A DNA stretch of 56,031 nucleotides from Azospirillum sp. OGB3. Its GTDB lineage: Bacteria > Pseudomonadota > Alphaproteobacteria > Azospirillales > Azospirillaceae. The DNA lies in the NCBI RefSeq assembly GCF_014192915.1, contig NZ_JACHYN010000008.1, positions 1 to 56,031 of the forward strand, in the 5' to 3' direction. Positions 17,956 to 27,030 of this stretch are shown piece after piece (positions within the stretch are counted from its first letter, which is position 1; every line of letters begins with the position of its first letter). Made by a program: the position numbers and the translations under genes. The notes beneath the pieces were generated by a model. The model saw nothing but the letters and a program-made list of their open reading frames with translations, was not told where the DNA came from and made no database searches.

Positions 17956-18915
17956 ATGGTGACGGATGCCGAGAAGACGCCGAAGGGCAGTGCCCGCGAC
18001 ATCGGCTATGGCCAGGTGCGGTTGAGCGTTCGCCAGCTTGAGGCGTTTCGGGCCTTCATGCTCGCCCGCACCACGAACGGCGCGGCCGCGATCCTCGGCA
18101 TTTCCCAGCCGGCGATTTCGCGATTGATCGAACAGCTCGAGCGTTCGCTGCGCTTCGAGCTGTTCGACCGCAAGAACGGCCGCCTCGTCCCGACGCCCGA
18201 GGCGGACATCTTCTTCGAAGAGGTCGAGCGGACGTTCGTTTCCGTCGACAAGATCTCGGAGATCGCGCGCGATATCCAGGCGGCCCGCATGGGCAGCCTC
18301 ACCGTCGCAGCCATGCCGGCTCTGGCGCACGCGTTTCTGCCGACGGTCATCGCGCGCTTCGCCGCGCAGCACCCCCGGGCGCGCATTTCGGTGCTGGTTT
18401 TCCCGTCCACGAAGATCGAGGAGTTGGTCTCGGCCCATCACGTCGATTTCGGCCTGGGCGAGTTTCCCTTCGTCCGCAGCGGCATCGACGCCGCGGAGTT
18501 CTGCTGCACGCCCTACATCCTCGCCATGCCGGCCGGGCACCCGTTGGCAGCCCTGCCGACGGTGTCGGTGACGGATCTGGCGGGCGTGCCGTTCATCTCG
18601 CTCAGCAGCAACACGGCGGCCCGGCACGCCATCGACCAGCAATTCCTGATGGCCAACGTGCCCCGCGAGCAATATTACGACGCCCAGAACTCCGGGGTCA
18701 TCGCGGGCATGATCGCCCAAGGGCTCGGCGTCGGGCTGATCGATCCCTTTACGGCGCGGGATTTCCAGGGCCGCGGGATCGACGTGCGGCCGTTCGAACC
18801 GAACATCCCCTTCCGCGTCGGCGTCCTCCACCCCGCCCATCGTCCGCTTTCCCGGGTCGGCCGCGAATTCCTCGGAATGCTTCAGGCGATCCGGAAGGAA
18901 TGGGGGGTCAAGTAA
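17956..18915 (+). CDS. LysR-family transcriptional regulator (first of tandem pair)
   Basis: A 319-residue LysR regulator. The N-terminal winged helix-turn-helix (VRQLEAFRAFMLART...AAAILGISQPAISRLIEQLE, about residues 22-62) is followed by a linker helix and a two-lobed ligand-binding domain. The start at 17956 is 25 bases after the SDR stop and has a G-rich stretch upstream. An ATG at 17908 inside the SDR gene is the alternative. LysR proteins usually activate adjacent operons in response to a pathway metabolite. Here the gene lies inside the operon on the same strand rather than divergently, which is less usual. Its closest visible relative is the next gene. Confidence 0.93.
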   Translation: MVTDAEKTPKGSARDIGYGQVRLSVRQLEAFRAFMLARTTNGAAAILGISQPAISRLIEQLERSLRFELFDRKNGRLVPTPEADIFFEEVERTFVSVDKISEIARDIQAARMGSLTVAAMPALAHAFLPTVIARFAAQHPRARISVLVFPSTKIEELVSAHHVDFGLGEFPFVRSGIDAAEFCCTPYILAMPAGHPLAALPTVSVTDLAGVPFISLSSNTAARHAIDQQFLMANVPREQYYDAQNSGVIAGMIAQGLGVGLIDPFTARDFQGRGIDVRPFEPNIPFRVGVLHPAHRPLSRVGREFLGMLQAIRKEWGVK

Positions 18916-19012
18916 GGCGGCCTCCCTCGGATGCCGTTCCACCCACCGCATCCGCGAGCGCGTGCGTCCGCGCCGCGCAGCCGCGACGAGTGGCGGAGCG
19001 CTAGGAAAATCC

Positions 19013-19921
19013 ATGAATCTCAGTCACTTCGAAGCCTTTCGCGCGGTCATGCAGACAGGAACCGTAAGCGGCGCGGCGGAAATTCTCGGGCGCAGCCAGC
19101 CGGCGGTGAGCCGTATGATGGACCGCCTGGAGTATGAAATCGGCCTGACCCTGTTCGTCCGCCGTAAAGGCCGGGTATCGCCGACCGCCGCGGCGCATCA
19201 TCTGCTGGACGAGGTGGAGCGTGCCTTCGTCTCGCTGTCCTCCCTGCAGGACTTCGCCCGCCGCCTGCAGGAAGGCGAAGAGAGCGAGGTGGCCTGCTCC
19301 GTCATGCCGGCGCTCGGCATCGACTTCATGCCGCAGGTCATCAGCCGCTTCCACGCCAGCCATCCGCGCACGCGCGTCACCCTGAACGTCCGCATGTCGG
19401 TCAATGTCGAGGATTGGGCGGCGACCCAGCAGGTGGATTTCGGCCTGGCGGAGACGCCCTTCAAACGGTCCGGTTTCCGCACGGAGCTGTTCAGCGAAGT
19501 TCCCTACGTCGCCGCCGTCCACGCCGATCATCCGCTGGCGAAGCGCGGCGAGGTCCGCGCGCGCGATCTGGCGGAGTTTCCCCTGCTGTCATGGTCTCCC
19601 TTCGCCACCGTGAGCCGGATGCTGGAGGACGTGATGCAGAGCGCAGGGGTGCGGCCGCGGCCCATCTGCACCACCACCTTCTCCTCGTCCATCTGCGGTA
19701 TGGTCAGGCGTGGGCTCGGCGTTGGAATCGTGGACCCTTTCACCGCCGCGGCGCAGAAGGGCAACGGCCTGTGCGTGCTGCCCTTCGTGCCGGACATCCC
19801 TTGCCGTGTCGCCCTGCTGCTGCCCGATACGCGCCCGCCGACGCCGCTCGCGAGCGCGCTCATCCGATACGCAAAGGAAGAGCGCGACCTCCTGCTGGGG
19901 GGGCTTTTCGACAAAACATGA
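19013..19921 (+). CDS. LysR-family transcriptional regulator (second of tandem pair)
   Basis: A 302-residue LysR regulator. The DNA-binding domain MNLSHFEAFRAVMQTGTVSGAAEILGRSQPAVSRMMDRLE is at residues 1-40. The ligand domain carries stretches parallel to the preceding regulator, for example VDFGLAETPFKRSG against VDFGLGEFPFVRSG, and RRGLGVGIVDPFTA against AQGLGVGLIDPFTA. The start at 19013 has GGAG about 16 and AGGA about 8 bases upstream. The two genes look like a diverged duplication. They may respond to related ligands, or control the two halves of the block. Confidence 0.93.
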   Translation: MNLSHFEAFRAVMQTGTVSGAAEILGRSQPAVSRMMDRLEYEIGLTLFVRRKGRVSPTAAAHHLLDEVERAFVSLSSLQDFARRLQEGEESEVACSVMPALGIDFMPQVISRFHASHPRTRVTLNVRMSVNVEDWAATQQVDFGLAETPFKRSGFRTELFSEVPYVAAVHADHPLAKRGEVRARDLAEFPLLSWSPFATVSRMLEDVMQSAGVRPRPICTTTFSSSICGMVRRGLGVGIVDPFTAAAQKGNGLCVLPFVPDIPCRVALLLPDTRPPTPLASALIRYAKEERDLLLGGLFDKT

Positions 19922-20028
19922 CTATGCGGATCACGCATAACGAAGGGAGTTCTTCTCATTTTGCGCAAACCCACCGCTGCCGCCTAATGGTCTCCGACGC
20001 TCCCCGTTACCGACGAAGGTCAGAGGCG

Positions 20029-21594
20029 ATGGCACAAACCACAGTGGCCGGCACACGGATCAGGCAGCAGGAGCTGCCATGCGATGAGCCACTGTACGAC
20101 TCCGTGATCATCGGCGGCGGCATCAACGGCACGGCGGCGGCCCTGGAATTGAGCCGAGCGGGATACTCCGTGCTGTTGTGCGAGAAGGGCGACTTTGCCG
20201 GCGGTGCGAGCGGGCGGTCCTCCCGGATGCTGCACTGCGGCCTGCGCTACTTCGAAACGCCCAGCCCGGTGCGCGATTTCGCCATGCATCCACGGCGCTT
20301 CGTCTCGGCGCTGTCCATGGCACGGGCGGCCATGGAAGCTCGCGCGGACCTCGCGCAGGACGACCGCGTGGCGACACGGCCGATCACCCTCTGCTTTCCC
20401 ATCTGGCCCGACAGCCCCGTCCAGCGCTGGCACCTCTCGGCGGGCCTGCGGCTCCTGCAGGCGCTGCACACCAAGGGTCCGCCCCTCGATGCCCGCATCC
20501 TCGGCGCGGCCGAGGCGCGCCGGCATCCCTTGGCGCAGGACCTGCGCGATCTCGATCGCCTGCAGGCCATGGCGGCCTTCCGCGAATACCTGTTCGTCCA
20601 TCCGGAGCGCCTGTGCCTCGACGCGGCCCTGGATGCGGAAGCCCACGGCGCGACGATGGAGCTTTTCACAACGGCGCGGATCGCCGACCGGCAGCCGGAC
20701 GGCACGTGGCGGGTCGCGCTGGATGCGCCGCAGGGGCAGCGCCATGTCCGGGCGCGCACCGTGATCAACATGGCGGGCACCTGGATGGAGTCGGCGGGCG
20801 ACATCCCCGGCCGTCTGGTGCGGGGGACCAAAGGCGCCCACATTGTCGTCCGTCTGCCGGAGCGCTACCGCGACCACGGCATCGCGACCATGCATCGCGG
20901 CGGCCATCCCTTCTACTGCCTGCCGCTCGGCGACGAGTTCTTCTACTTCGGGCCGACCGAAACCCCCTTCGAGGGCGATGCGACCGACGTCGCCGCCGAT
21001 CAGGAGGACATCGACTTCCTGCTGGCCGAAGCCAACCATCTGCTGCCGGGCCTGGGATTGACGCGCGCCGACGTGCACCAGACCTGGGCGGGCGTACGGC
21101 CGCTGACCTGGGACCCGCAGCGCCCGATGGGCGCCCGCGAGCGCATCCTTCACGACCTGGAAGGCCGTGGCATGCCGAACGTCCTCGCCATGACCGCCGG
21201 CCCCGTCATGAGCCACCGCAGCGCCGGCCGCGAGATCCTGGACAAGGTTCGCGGGCGGCTCGGCAGCCGCGAGCCGGTGAATGCGCAGTCCCCGGCCAAG
21301 CCTTCGGCGGTCGGCGCGGACTCCATCCTGCCCGGCCGCGGAGCCGTGCCGAGGCAGGCGCTTCTGGATGCCGTGACGCGTGAACACGCCCGCGACCTCT
21401 ACGGCGTGCTCGTGCAACGCACCGGCCTAGTCTGGCGGGGGCTGCTCAGCCGCGAGGATGCGGCCGCGGTGGCCGACGTGATCGCCGGTCCGCTCGGCTG
21501 GTCGGACGACGACAAGGCGCGGGAGGTCGATGCCTTCCTGGCGCTCCAGGCGCGGCGCTTCGCCCCGCCGGCAGAAACGGCATCGCGGCCATAA
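20029..21594 (+). CDS. GlpD-like FAD-dependent oxidoreductase
   Basis: A 521-residue flavoprotein of the glycerol-3-phosphate dehydrogenase/DAO superfamily. The dinucleotide-binding motif is IIGGGINGTAAALELSRAGY (about residues 27-46), followed by EKGDFAGGASGRSSRMLHCGLRYFE, a clear GlpD-type signature. An RGTKGAHIVVRLP motif and a GPTETPFEGD substrate loop follow. The C-terminal region (about 440-510) resembles the GlpD helical cap. Only the FAD fold can be trusted, because some relatives act on other hydroxy- or amino-acid substrates. The ATG at 20029 follows AGAGG; a longer in-frame extension to the left is shadow. It sits 107 bases after the second LysR gene and precedes a flavin demethylase, so it may feed electrons to the quinone pool from the same pathway. 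Confidence 0.88.
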   Translation: MAQTTVAGTRIRQQELPCDEPLYDSVIIGGGINGTAAALELSRAGYSVLLCEKGDFAGGASGRSSRMLHCGLRYFETPSPVRDFAMHPRRFVSALSMARAAMEARADLAQDDRVATRPITLCFPIWPDSPVQRWHLSAGLRLLQALHTKGPPLDARILGAAEARRHPLAQDLRDLDRLQAMAAFREYLFVHPERLCLDAALDAEAHGATMELFTTARIADRQPDGTWRVALDAPQGQRHVRARTVINMAGTWMESAGDIPGRLVRGTKGAHIVVRLPERYRDHGIATMHRGGHPFYCLPLGDEFFYFGPTETPFEGDATDVAADQEDIDFLLAEANHLLPGLGLTRADVHQTWAGVRPLTWDPQRPMGARERILHDLEGRGMPNVLAMTAGPVMSHRSAGREILDKVRGRLGSREPVNAQSPAKPSAVGADSILPGRGAVPRQALLDAVTREHARDLYGVLVQRTGLVWRGLLSREDAAAVADVIAGPLGWSDDDKAREVDAFLALQARRFAPPAETASRP

Positions 21595-21696
21595 GCCGGG
21601 GAAACCACCGATCAACATTCGCGCGCAGAGCGGCGGTATCCGGAGTCAAGGCTTCGGAACCGAAGCCCCCTGCGCCCACACTGAGTGTCACGAGAC

Positions 21697-23736
21697 ATGC
21701 TCGACCAGGCCATCACGACGACGCACGACCCTCTGCTCGAAACGCTGACCATCAAGAAGACGGTCTTCCGCAACCGCATCATGAGCACCAGCCACGCCTG
21801 CGGCCTGGAAGAGGACGGGATGCCCAAGGAGGCCTACCGCGCCTATCATGTGGAGAAGGCCCGCGGCGGCATCGCGCTGTCCATGTTCGGCGGGTCGTCC
21901 AACGTCGACCGCGACAGCCCCAACATCTTCCGCCAACTCGATGCCGGTTCCGACGCGATCATCCCCCACCTGCAGCGCTTCTCCGAGGCCATGCATGCCG
22001 AGGGGGCCGCGCTCATGTGCCAGATCACCCACCTTGGACGGCGCGCCGACCCCTACGCCCAGGACTGGCTGCCGGCCATCGGACCGTCCGCCCTGCGCGA
22101 GACCCTGCACCGCGCTATCCCGCGCGAAATGGACGATTACGACATCGAGCGCGTGGTGAAAGCCTACGCCGCCGCCGCCCGCCGCTGCTGGGAGGGTGGC
22201 CTCGACGGAATCGAGACGCTCGCGGCCGGTCACATGATCGGCCAGTTCCTCTCGCCCAAGACCAACCAACGCACCGACCGCTTCGGCGGCAGCCTGGAAA
22301 ACCGCATCCGCTTCGGCCTCATGGTCCATGAAGCGATCCGCAAGGCGGTCGGCGACGACTTCCTGGTCGGCATGCGTTTCGTCGTCGACGAAGGCATAGA
22401 CGGCGCCCTGAAGGCGAACGACTGCATCGCCGCCGCCGAGATCCTCAAGCGGGAAGGGGCGGTGGATTTCTTCAACGCCATCTACGGTTCGATGGACACG
22501 GCGCGGGCCCTGACCGAGGAGAACATGCCCGGCATGGGCACACGCATCGCTCCATGGGTGACCGCCGTCGGCGCCTTCCGGCGCGAGATCGGACTTCCGG
22601 TGTTCCACGCCGCCCGCATTTCCGACATCGCCACCGCCCGCTATGCCGTCAGTGAGGGGATGGTGGACATGGCCGGAATGACGCGTGCGCAGATCGCCGA
22701 CCCCTATCTGGTGACGAAGCTGGCGCGCGGCGAGGAGCATCTGATCCGACCCTGCGTCGGGGCGACGCACTGCCAATCGCCCTACCGCCCCCGGTGCCTG
22801 CACAACGCCGCGACCGGACGCGAGCTTGCCCTGCCGCACGTCGTCCGCCCCACCACCGGGCCACGCCGGCGCGCGGTCATCGTCGGCGCCGGCCCCGCGG
22901 GGCTGGAGGCGGCGCGCGTGCTGGCGGAGCGCGGCCATGACGTGTCGGTGCACGAAGCCGCTGCCGAGGCGGGCGGACAGGTGCGCATCGCTGCCGAAGG
23001 GAAGTGGCGCCGCGACATCATCGGGCTGGTCGACTGGCGGGTGGCGGAACTGGAGCGCCTGGGCGTGACCGTGTCCTACAACGCCTACATGGAAGCCGCC
23101 GACGTGCTCGCGCTTGAACCGGATCTCGTCATCGTGGCGACGGGCGGACTGCCGCAGACGGAGTTCGGCGAAGGGGCGGATCTGGTGGTCCCCTCCTGGG
23201 ACATCATCGGGCGCCAGATTCCGCCGGCGGCGGAAGTTCTGATTTTCGACGGAACCGGTCGCCATCCGGCTCCGCTTGCCGCCGAACGGGCGCATGCGTC
23301 CGGGTCGAAGATCCATTACTTCAGCATCGACGGGTTCCTGGCGCAGGAACTCACCTACGCCGAGCGGACCCGGTGGAAGCAGGAATTCATCCGCATGGGG
23401 ATCACCCCCAACCTGGAGCATCGCCTGGTGAAGGTGGCGCGCGCCGGCAATCGTTTCGCGGCGACGGTGCTGGATGAACTGACGCACGACCTGCGTGAGA
23501 TCCAGGTCGACCAAGTCATCGTCGAGATGGGGACGGTGCCGATGGACGACCTGTTCGAAGGGTTGCGGACCCATGCCGGCAACCGCGGCGTCACCGACAT
23601 TCCAGCCCTGCTGGCAAACAAGCCGCAACCCATGCGCAACGAAGGGTTCGAGCTGCATCGCATCGGGGATGCCGCCGGAAGTCGGAATGTTCATGCTGCC
23701 GTGCTCGACGCCCTGCGGCTGGCTCATGTGTGCTGA
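21697..23736 (+). CDS. FMN/FAD oxidoreductase, OYE-type (DgcA/StcD demethylase-like)
   Basis: A protein of about 679 residues with an N-terminal old-yellow-enzyme TIM barrel (residues 10-345; ITHLGRR, DGIETLAAGHMIGQFLSP, TDRFGGSLENRIRF) and a C-terminal FAD/NAD(P) domain (from about 390; VIVGAGPAGLEAARVLAERG). The link region RPCVGATHC...RCLHNAATGRE has cysteines at about 353, 359 and 367, like proteins annotated as N-methylproline or dimethylglycine demethylases rather than simple 2,4-dienoyl-CoA reductases. Only three cysteines are evident where trimethylamine dehydrogenase has four, so the Fe-S cluster is uncertain. The ATG at 21697 is chosen; a GTG at 21685 is an alternative. It likely N-demethylates or oxidises the imported amine, which is inference. 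Confidence 0.85.
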   Translation: MLDQAITTTHDPLLETLTIKKTVFRNRIMSTSHACGLEEDGMPKEAYRAYHVEKARGGIALSMFGGSSNVDRDSPNIFRQLDAGSDAIIPHLQRFSEAMHAEGAALMCQITHLGRRADPYAQDWLPAIGPSALRETLHRAIPREMDDYDIERVVKAYAAAARRCWEGGLDGIETLAAGHMIGQFLSPKTNQRTDRFGGSLENRIRFGLMVHEAIRKAVGDDFLVGMRFVVDEGIDGALKANDCIAAAEILKREGAVDFFNAIYGSMDTARALTEENMPGMGTRIAPWVTAVGAFRREIGLPVFHAARISDIATARYAVSEGMVDMAGMTRAQIADPYLVTKLARGEEHLIRPCVGATHCQSPYRPRCLHNAATGRELALPHVVRPTTGPRRRAVIVGAGPAGLEAARVLAERGHDVSVHEAAAEAGGQVRIAAEGKWRRDIIGLVDWRVAELERLGVTVSYNAYMEAADVLALEPDLVIVATGGLPQTEFGEGADLVVPSWDIIGRQIPPAAEVLIFDGTGRHPAPLAAERAHASGSKIHYFSIDGFLAQELTYAERTRWKQEFIRMGITPNLEHRLVKVARAGNRFAATVLDELTHDLREIQVDQVIVEMGTVPMDDLFEGLRTHAGNRGVTDIPALLANKPQPMRNEGFELHRIGDAAGSRNVHAAVLDALRLAHVC

Positions 23737-24080
23737 GCGCCCTGTGGCAGGCGGCGTTTGCGAGACGGCGCGCATGTCGCGCAGGGCGGCAACTCTCTGG
23801 ACATGGATCGCGCGTCGGCGCGCTGCGGGGACGCACTGTTTTCGCTTGGTGGCTGGCCTCAGGACGTTGCGCACCTCGTCGTGCGCCAAGCGGAACCGGT
23901 GAGCGCCGGTGTGACGCAGCGCTTCAACCAGCAGGACTCAGACCGGATGGGCGACAGGTCTGCCATGGTCGTCGATCAGCAGCGTGCCGCAGCCGGTGTC
24001 GTGCACCGCGTGTCCGGCAACGCGACGAGATCACGATGGGAAGGGGTTTGGCCGAACCGGCACGATCACAAAAAGCGTTG
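23737..24080. other. Intergenic region, no gene seen
   Basis: A stretch of 344 bases between the convergent flavoenzyme and histidine kinase genes. Several frames are open, as expected in GC-rich DNA, but none gives a recognisable protein. I see no hairpin with a T-tract that would be a convincing terminator. Confidence 0.4.
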
Positions 24081-26843
24081 TCATCGCCCCCGCAGCCCAT
24101 CCGCGAGCAGTGCTTCCAGCTTGGCGGGATCGATTGGCTTGTGCAGCATGCGAATGCCGGTCCGCCCAGCCTCGGCCAGCCGTTCAGCCGAGGTGTCGCC
24201 GGTCACCAGAACTGTGACCGGTGTGCCGCCTCGGCGGGCTTCGCTGATGATGGCCACGCCGGTCTCTCCCGCACCCAGGGAGTGATCGGCGATCAGGATG
24301 TCGGGTGGAGCCCCGAACTCCTTCAGCATGGTCCGGGCCTGCGCAAGCGTGCGGGCAGTGTGCACGGACACGCCCCAGCTCCCCAGAGTGACCTCCAACG
24401 CTTTCAGGACCATTGGTTCGTCGTCCACCACCAGGGCCGTCCGGCCCCGCAACGTCCCGCCGAGCGCCCCCTCCCCAGCGGTTGGGACCTGCGCCTCCTC
24501 GTCCGCCAGCGGAAGCGTCAGGCTGAAGGTCGACCCGATACCGGGTTTGGAGCGGACCGTCACCCGGGTCGCCAGCAGATCGGCGACCCGCTGCACGGTG
24601 GCGAGGCCGATGCCGAAGCCGCGCGCATGCTCACCGGTCGCATTGCCGATCTGGTAGTAGGGATCGAAGATACGCTCCATCTCCTCCGGGGCGATGCCCC
24701 GCCCAGTGTCGGTCACGTCGATCGCCAGCCGGTCCCCCTCGACCCGGGTCCCCACCGTGACCCCGCCCTGTTCGGTGTATTTGACGGCGTTGGAGATCAG
24801 ATTGCGCAGCACCAGTTCCACCAGCAGCGGGTCGGACCGGACCGATCGGGCAACTGGCGGCATGTGCAACCACAGCTTCGCCTCGCGCGCCGGTCCCTGG
24901 AATTCGCCGTAGAGACGCTTCAGCAACTCGTCGAGGTCGAAGACCCGCGCCTGCACCGTGAGCAGGCCGGCGTCGAGCCGCGCCACCTCCAGCAGCCCGC
25001 TCAGCATGCCCGTCAGGCTGGTCATGCTGTCTGACAGCGGCTTCAACAGGTCGCGCGCCTTCAGGTCGAGCGGCTGCCGCCGCAGAAGCTCGAGAAAGAG
25101 GTTGGCCGCCTGCACCGGCTGGCGCAGATCATGGCTGACCGAAGCGAGGAAGTTCGACTTCTCCCGGCTCGCCGCCTCGGCCGTGTCGCGCGCCTGCTGC
25201 AGCAGGGCTTCGGCGTGCTTGCGGTCGTGGATGTCGGTCGAGGTGCCGAACCAGCGGGCAATCTCACCGCTGTGCGGGTCGCGGTAGGGCAGGCCGCGGA
25301 CCAGGAACCAACGGTATTCCCCTGTCTTCGAACGGAGACGATGTTCGACGAGATAGAGGCTGTCCGAGCGCTGCGCCTCTTGGAAGCGCTCGGTCGTCAG
25401 CGCCGCATCGTCCGGATGGATGAAGTCGGCGATGACGTCCGACACCGTGGTTGGCGCCCCCCGGGGATCGTAAGCGACGCCGGTGTAGTCGGCCCATTGC
25501 CGGTTGAAGAACTCGACCCGCCCCTCGGCGTCGGTGATCCAGACGATCTGCGGCACGGCGTCCGCCATCAATCGGAACCGCGCCTCGCTCTCGCGCAGGG
25601 CCGCTTCGGTCTCCCGCCGGGCGGTCAGATCGGCCGTGACCGCAAGGAGGTGGCGCTCGTCACCATTGCCGGGCACGATCGTGATGCCGCTGTTCGCCCA
25701 GACATGCGTCCCGTCGGGTCGCCGGTAGCGCTTGTCGAGCGCCACGGTCTCGCCCGTCCGCAAGGCCTGTTCGATGGCGGCGTGGCTCGCCGCCAGATCA
25801 TCGGGGTGGGTGACGTCGGCGACGGACAAGCCCACGACCTCCTCCCGCGCCCGTCCCAGGATGCGGCAGAGTTCGTCGTTCACGCGGAGGAAGCGGCCAT
25901 CCAGCGTGAGTTCCGACAAGCCGACCGCCGCGCGCGCGAAGAGAGCGGACAGCCGCGCCTCGCTGCGCCGCAGCGCCTCGTCGGTGCTTCGGCGGGAGGT
26001 GATGTTGCTGGCGGTCCCAAACCACTCGCAGACCTCGCCATCCGCATCCAGGATCGGCACCGCGCGCGAATGCGTCCATCCCAGTGATCCGTCGGCCTGC
26101 CGGACCCGATGCTCCAGATCGAAGGCGCTCTTGGTCCGGATGGCTTCCCGTACGGCCTCGAGAAGCTGCGGCTGGTCGTCCGGATGAATGTACTGCTCCA
26201 GCCACGCCTTGTTGCCGTCCGTTGTGTCGGTGAGGAAGCCGTGCCCGTCGAGTTGCCGCAGTTCCGTCCAGTCGACGTTCATGCGGTAGATGGCGTAGGA
26301 GGACGCGCTCACCAGGGCGCGGAAGCGGCTCTCGCTGTCGCGCAAGGCAAGTTCGGTCCGCTTGCGTTTGGTGACCTCATGCACCGTCACCAGGACGCCC
26401 GCGATGTTCCCGGCATCGTTGCGGACCGGACTGTAGGTGAGGTCGAACCAGGTTTCCTCCGGGACGCCGTTGCGCTTGAGGATCAGCTTCTGATCGTCGA
26501 ACCCTCGGGATTCACCGCGGAACACGGCCTCGTAGATCGGACCGTTGAAATCCCAAACTTCGGGCCAACACTCGCGGGTGGGTTGGCCGAGGGCGCGGGG
26601 ATGCTTGCCAGCGGTGATCTCAGCGTAGCAATCGTTGTAGATCTGGATGAGGTCGGGTCCCCAGAGAACAATCATGCCAAGCGGGGAGGCGAGGATCAGG
26701 TCGACGACCACCCGCAAGGACAGTGGCCAGTTCGCCTTCGGTCCGAGGGGCGTCGCAGCCCAATCATGGGTTCGGATCAGCGCTCCCATGGTCCCGCCGC
26801 CACTGGGCCAATCCAACTCCGAAGCGATGACGTCACGGATCAT
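24081..26843 (-). CDS. Multi-PAS hybrid sensor histidine kinase
   Basis: A cytosolic hybrid kinase of about 920 residues with no transmembrane segment. The N-terminal sensor domain begins at LIRTHDWAATPLGPKANWPLSLR. Four further PAS/PAC units follow, recognisable by repeated RDSESRFRAL, RRSEARLSAL and RESEARFRLM linkers and by FGTASNITSRR and FGTSTDIHDRKHAEA ends. The HisKA domain has the phospho-acceptor in SVSHDLRQPVQAA (about His571), and the ATPase domain has NLISNAVKYTEQGG, DTGRGIAPEE and GFGIGLATVQR. The C-terminal receiver has the acceptor aspartate in DILIADHSLG (about D853) and the conserved lysine in MLHKPIDP. Start 26843 is chosen because the sensor domain begins near it. It overlaps the upstream ParD-like gene by 11 bases. 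The target regulator is not encoded nearby. Confidence 0.93.
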   Translation of the reverse strand: MIRDVIASELDWPSGGGTMGALIRTHDWAATPLGPKANWPLSLRVVVDLILASPLGMIVLWGPDLIQIYNDCYAEITAGKHPRALGQPTRECWPEVWDFNGPIYEAVFRGESRGFDDQKLILKRNGVPEETWFDLTYSPVRNDAGNIAGVLVTVHEVTKRKRTELALRDSESRFRALVSASSYAIYRMNVDWTELRQLDGHGFLTDTTDGNKAWLEQYIHPDDQPQLLEAVREAIRTKSAFDLEHRVRQADGSLGWTHSRAVPILDADGEVCEWFGTASNITSRRSTDEALRRSEARLSALFARAAVGLSELTLDGRFLRVNDELCRILGRAREEVVGLSVADVTHPDDLAASHAAIEQALRTGETVALDKRYRRPDGTHVWANSGITIVPGNGDERHLLAVTADLTARRETEAALRESEARFRLMADAVPQIVWITDAEGRVEFFNRQWADYTGVAYDPRGAPTTVSDVIADFIHPDDAALTTERFQEAQRSDSLYLVEHRLRSKTGEYRWFLVRGLPYRDPHSGEIARWFGTSTDIHDRKHAEALLQQARDTAEAASREKSNFLASVSHDLRQPVQAANLFLELLRRQPLDLKARDLLKPLSDSMTSLTGMLSGLLEVARLDAGLLTVQARVFDLDELLKRLYGEFQGPAREAKLWLHMPPVARSVRSDPLLVELVLRNLISNAVKYTEQGGVTVGTRVEGDRLAIDVTDTGRGIAPEEMERIFDPYYQIGNATGEHARGFGIGLATVQRVADLLATRVTVRSKPGIGSTFSLTLPLADEEAQVPTAGEGALGGTLRGRTALVVDDEPMVLKALEVTLGSWGVSVHTARTLAQARTMLKEFGAPPDILIADHSLGAGETGVAIISEARRGGTPVTVLVTGDTSAERLAEAGRTGIRMLHKPIDPAKLEALLADGLRGR

Positions 26844-27030
26844 GGCCACCGCTTGAGGCAGAGGGCTGGGCAAGCGACGCCGGCGGCAGCGCAACGCGCT
26901 CCTGAAGCAGGCGCAACCCGTCCCGAACCACCTCGCTGGCCGTCTGGTAGCGGCCGGACGCCACCAGGGTCTGGACGAAGCGGTCGAGTTCCGGGGTGAG
27001 GGAAACGCTCTGGCTGATGCGCCTGGACAT
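26833..27030 (-). CDS. ParD-like (ribbon-helix-helix) antitoxin, orphan
   Basis: A 65-residue protein beginning MSRRISQSVSLTPELDRFVQTLV and continuing GRYQTASEVVRDGLRLLQER. This is the ribbon-helix-helix pattern of type II ParD antitoxins: the strand ISQSVSLTPE for DNA binding, then the helix motif YQTASEVVRDGLRLL. The C-terminus is short and Ser/Gly-rich (PSASSGGHDP). No ParE-type toxin gene lies on either side. Instead the stop overlaps the start of the hybrid histidine kinase by 11 bases. The ATG at 27030 fits the family start, although no good ribosome-binding site is visible. It could be a leftover antitoxin or an adopted autoregulator of the kinase gene. Confidence 0.75.
   Translation of the reverse strand: MSRRISQSVSLTPELDRFVQTLVASGRYQTASEVVRDGLRLLQERVALPPASLAQPSASSGGHDP

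Noticed and set aside
23758..24285. 175-codon plus frame overlapping the kinase 3' end
   Set aside because: It overlaps the receiver domain of the kinase by about 200 bases and has no family resemblance.
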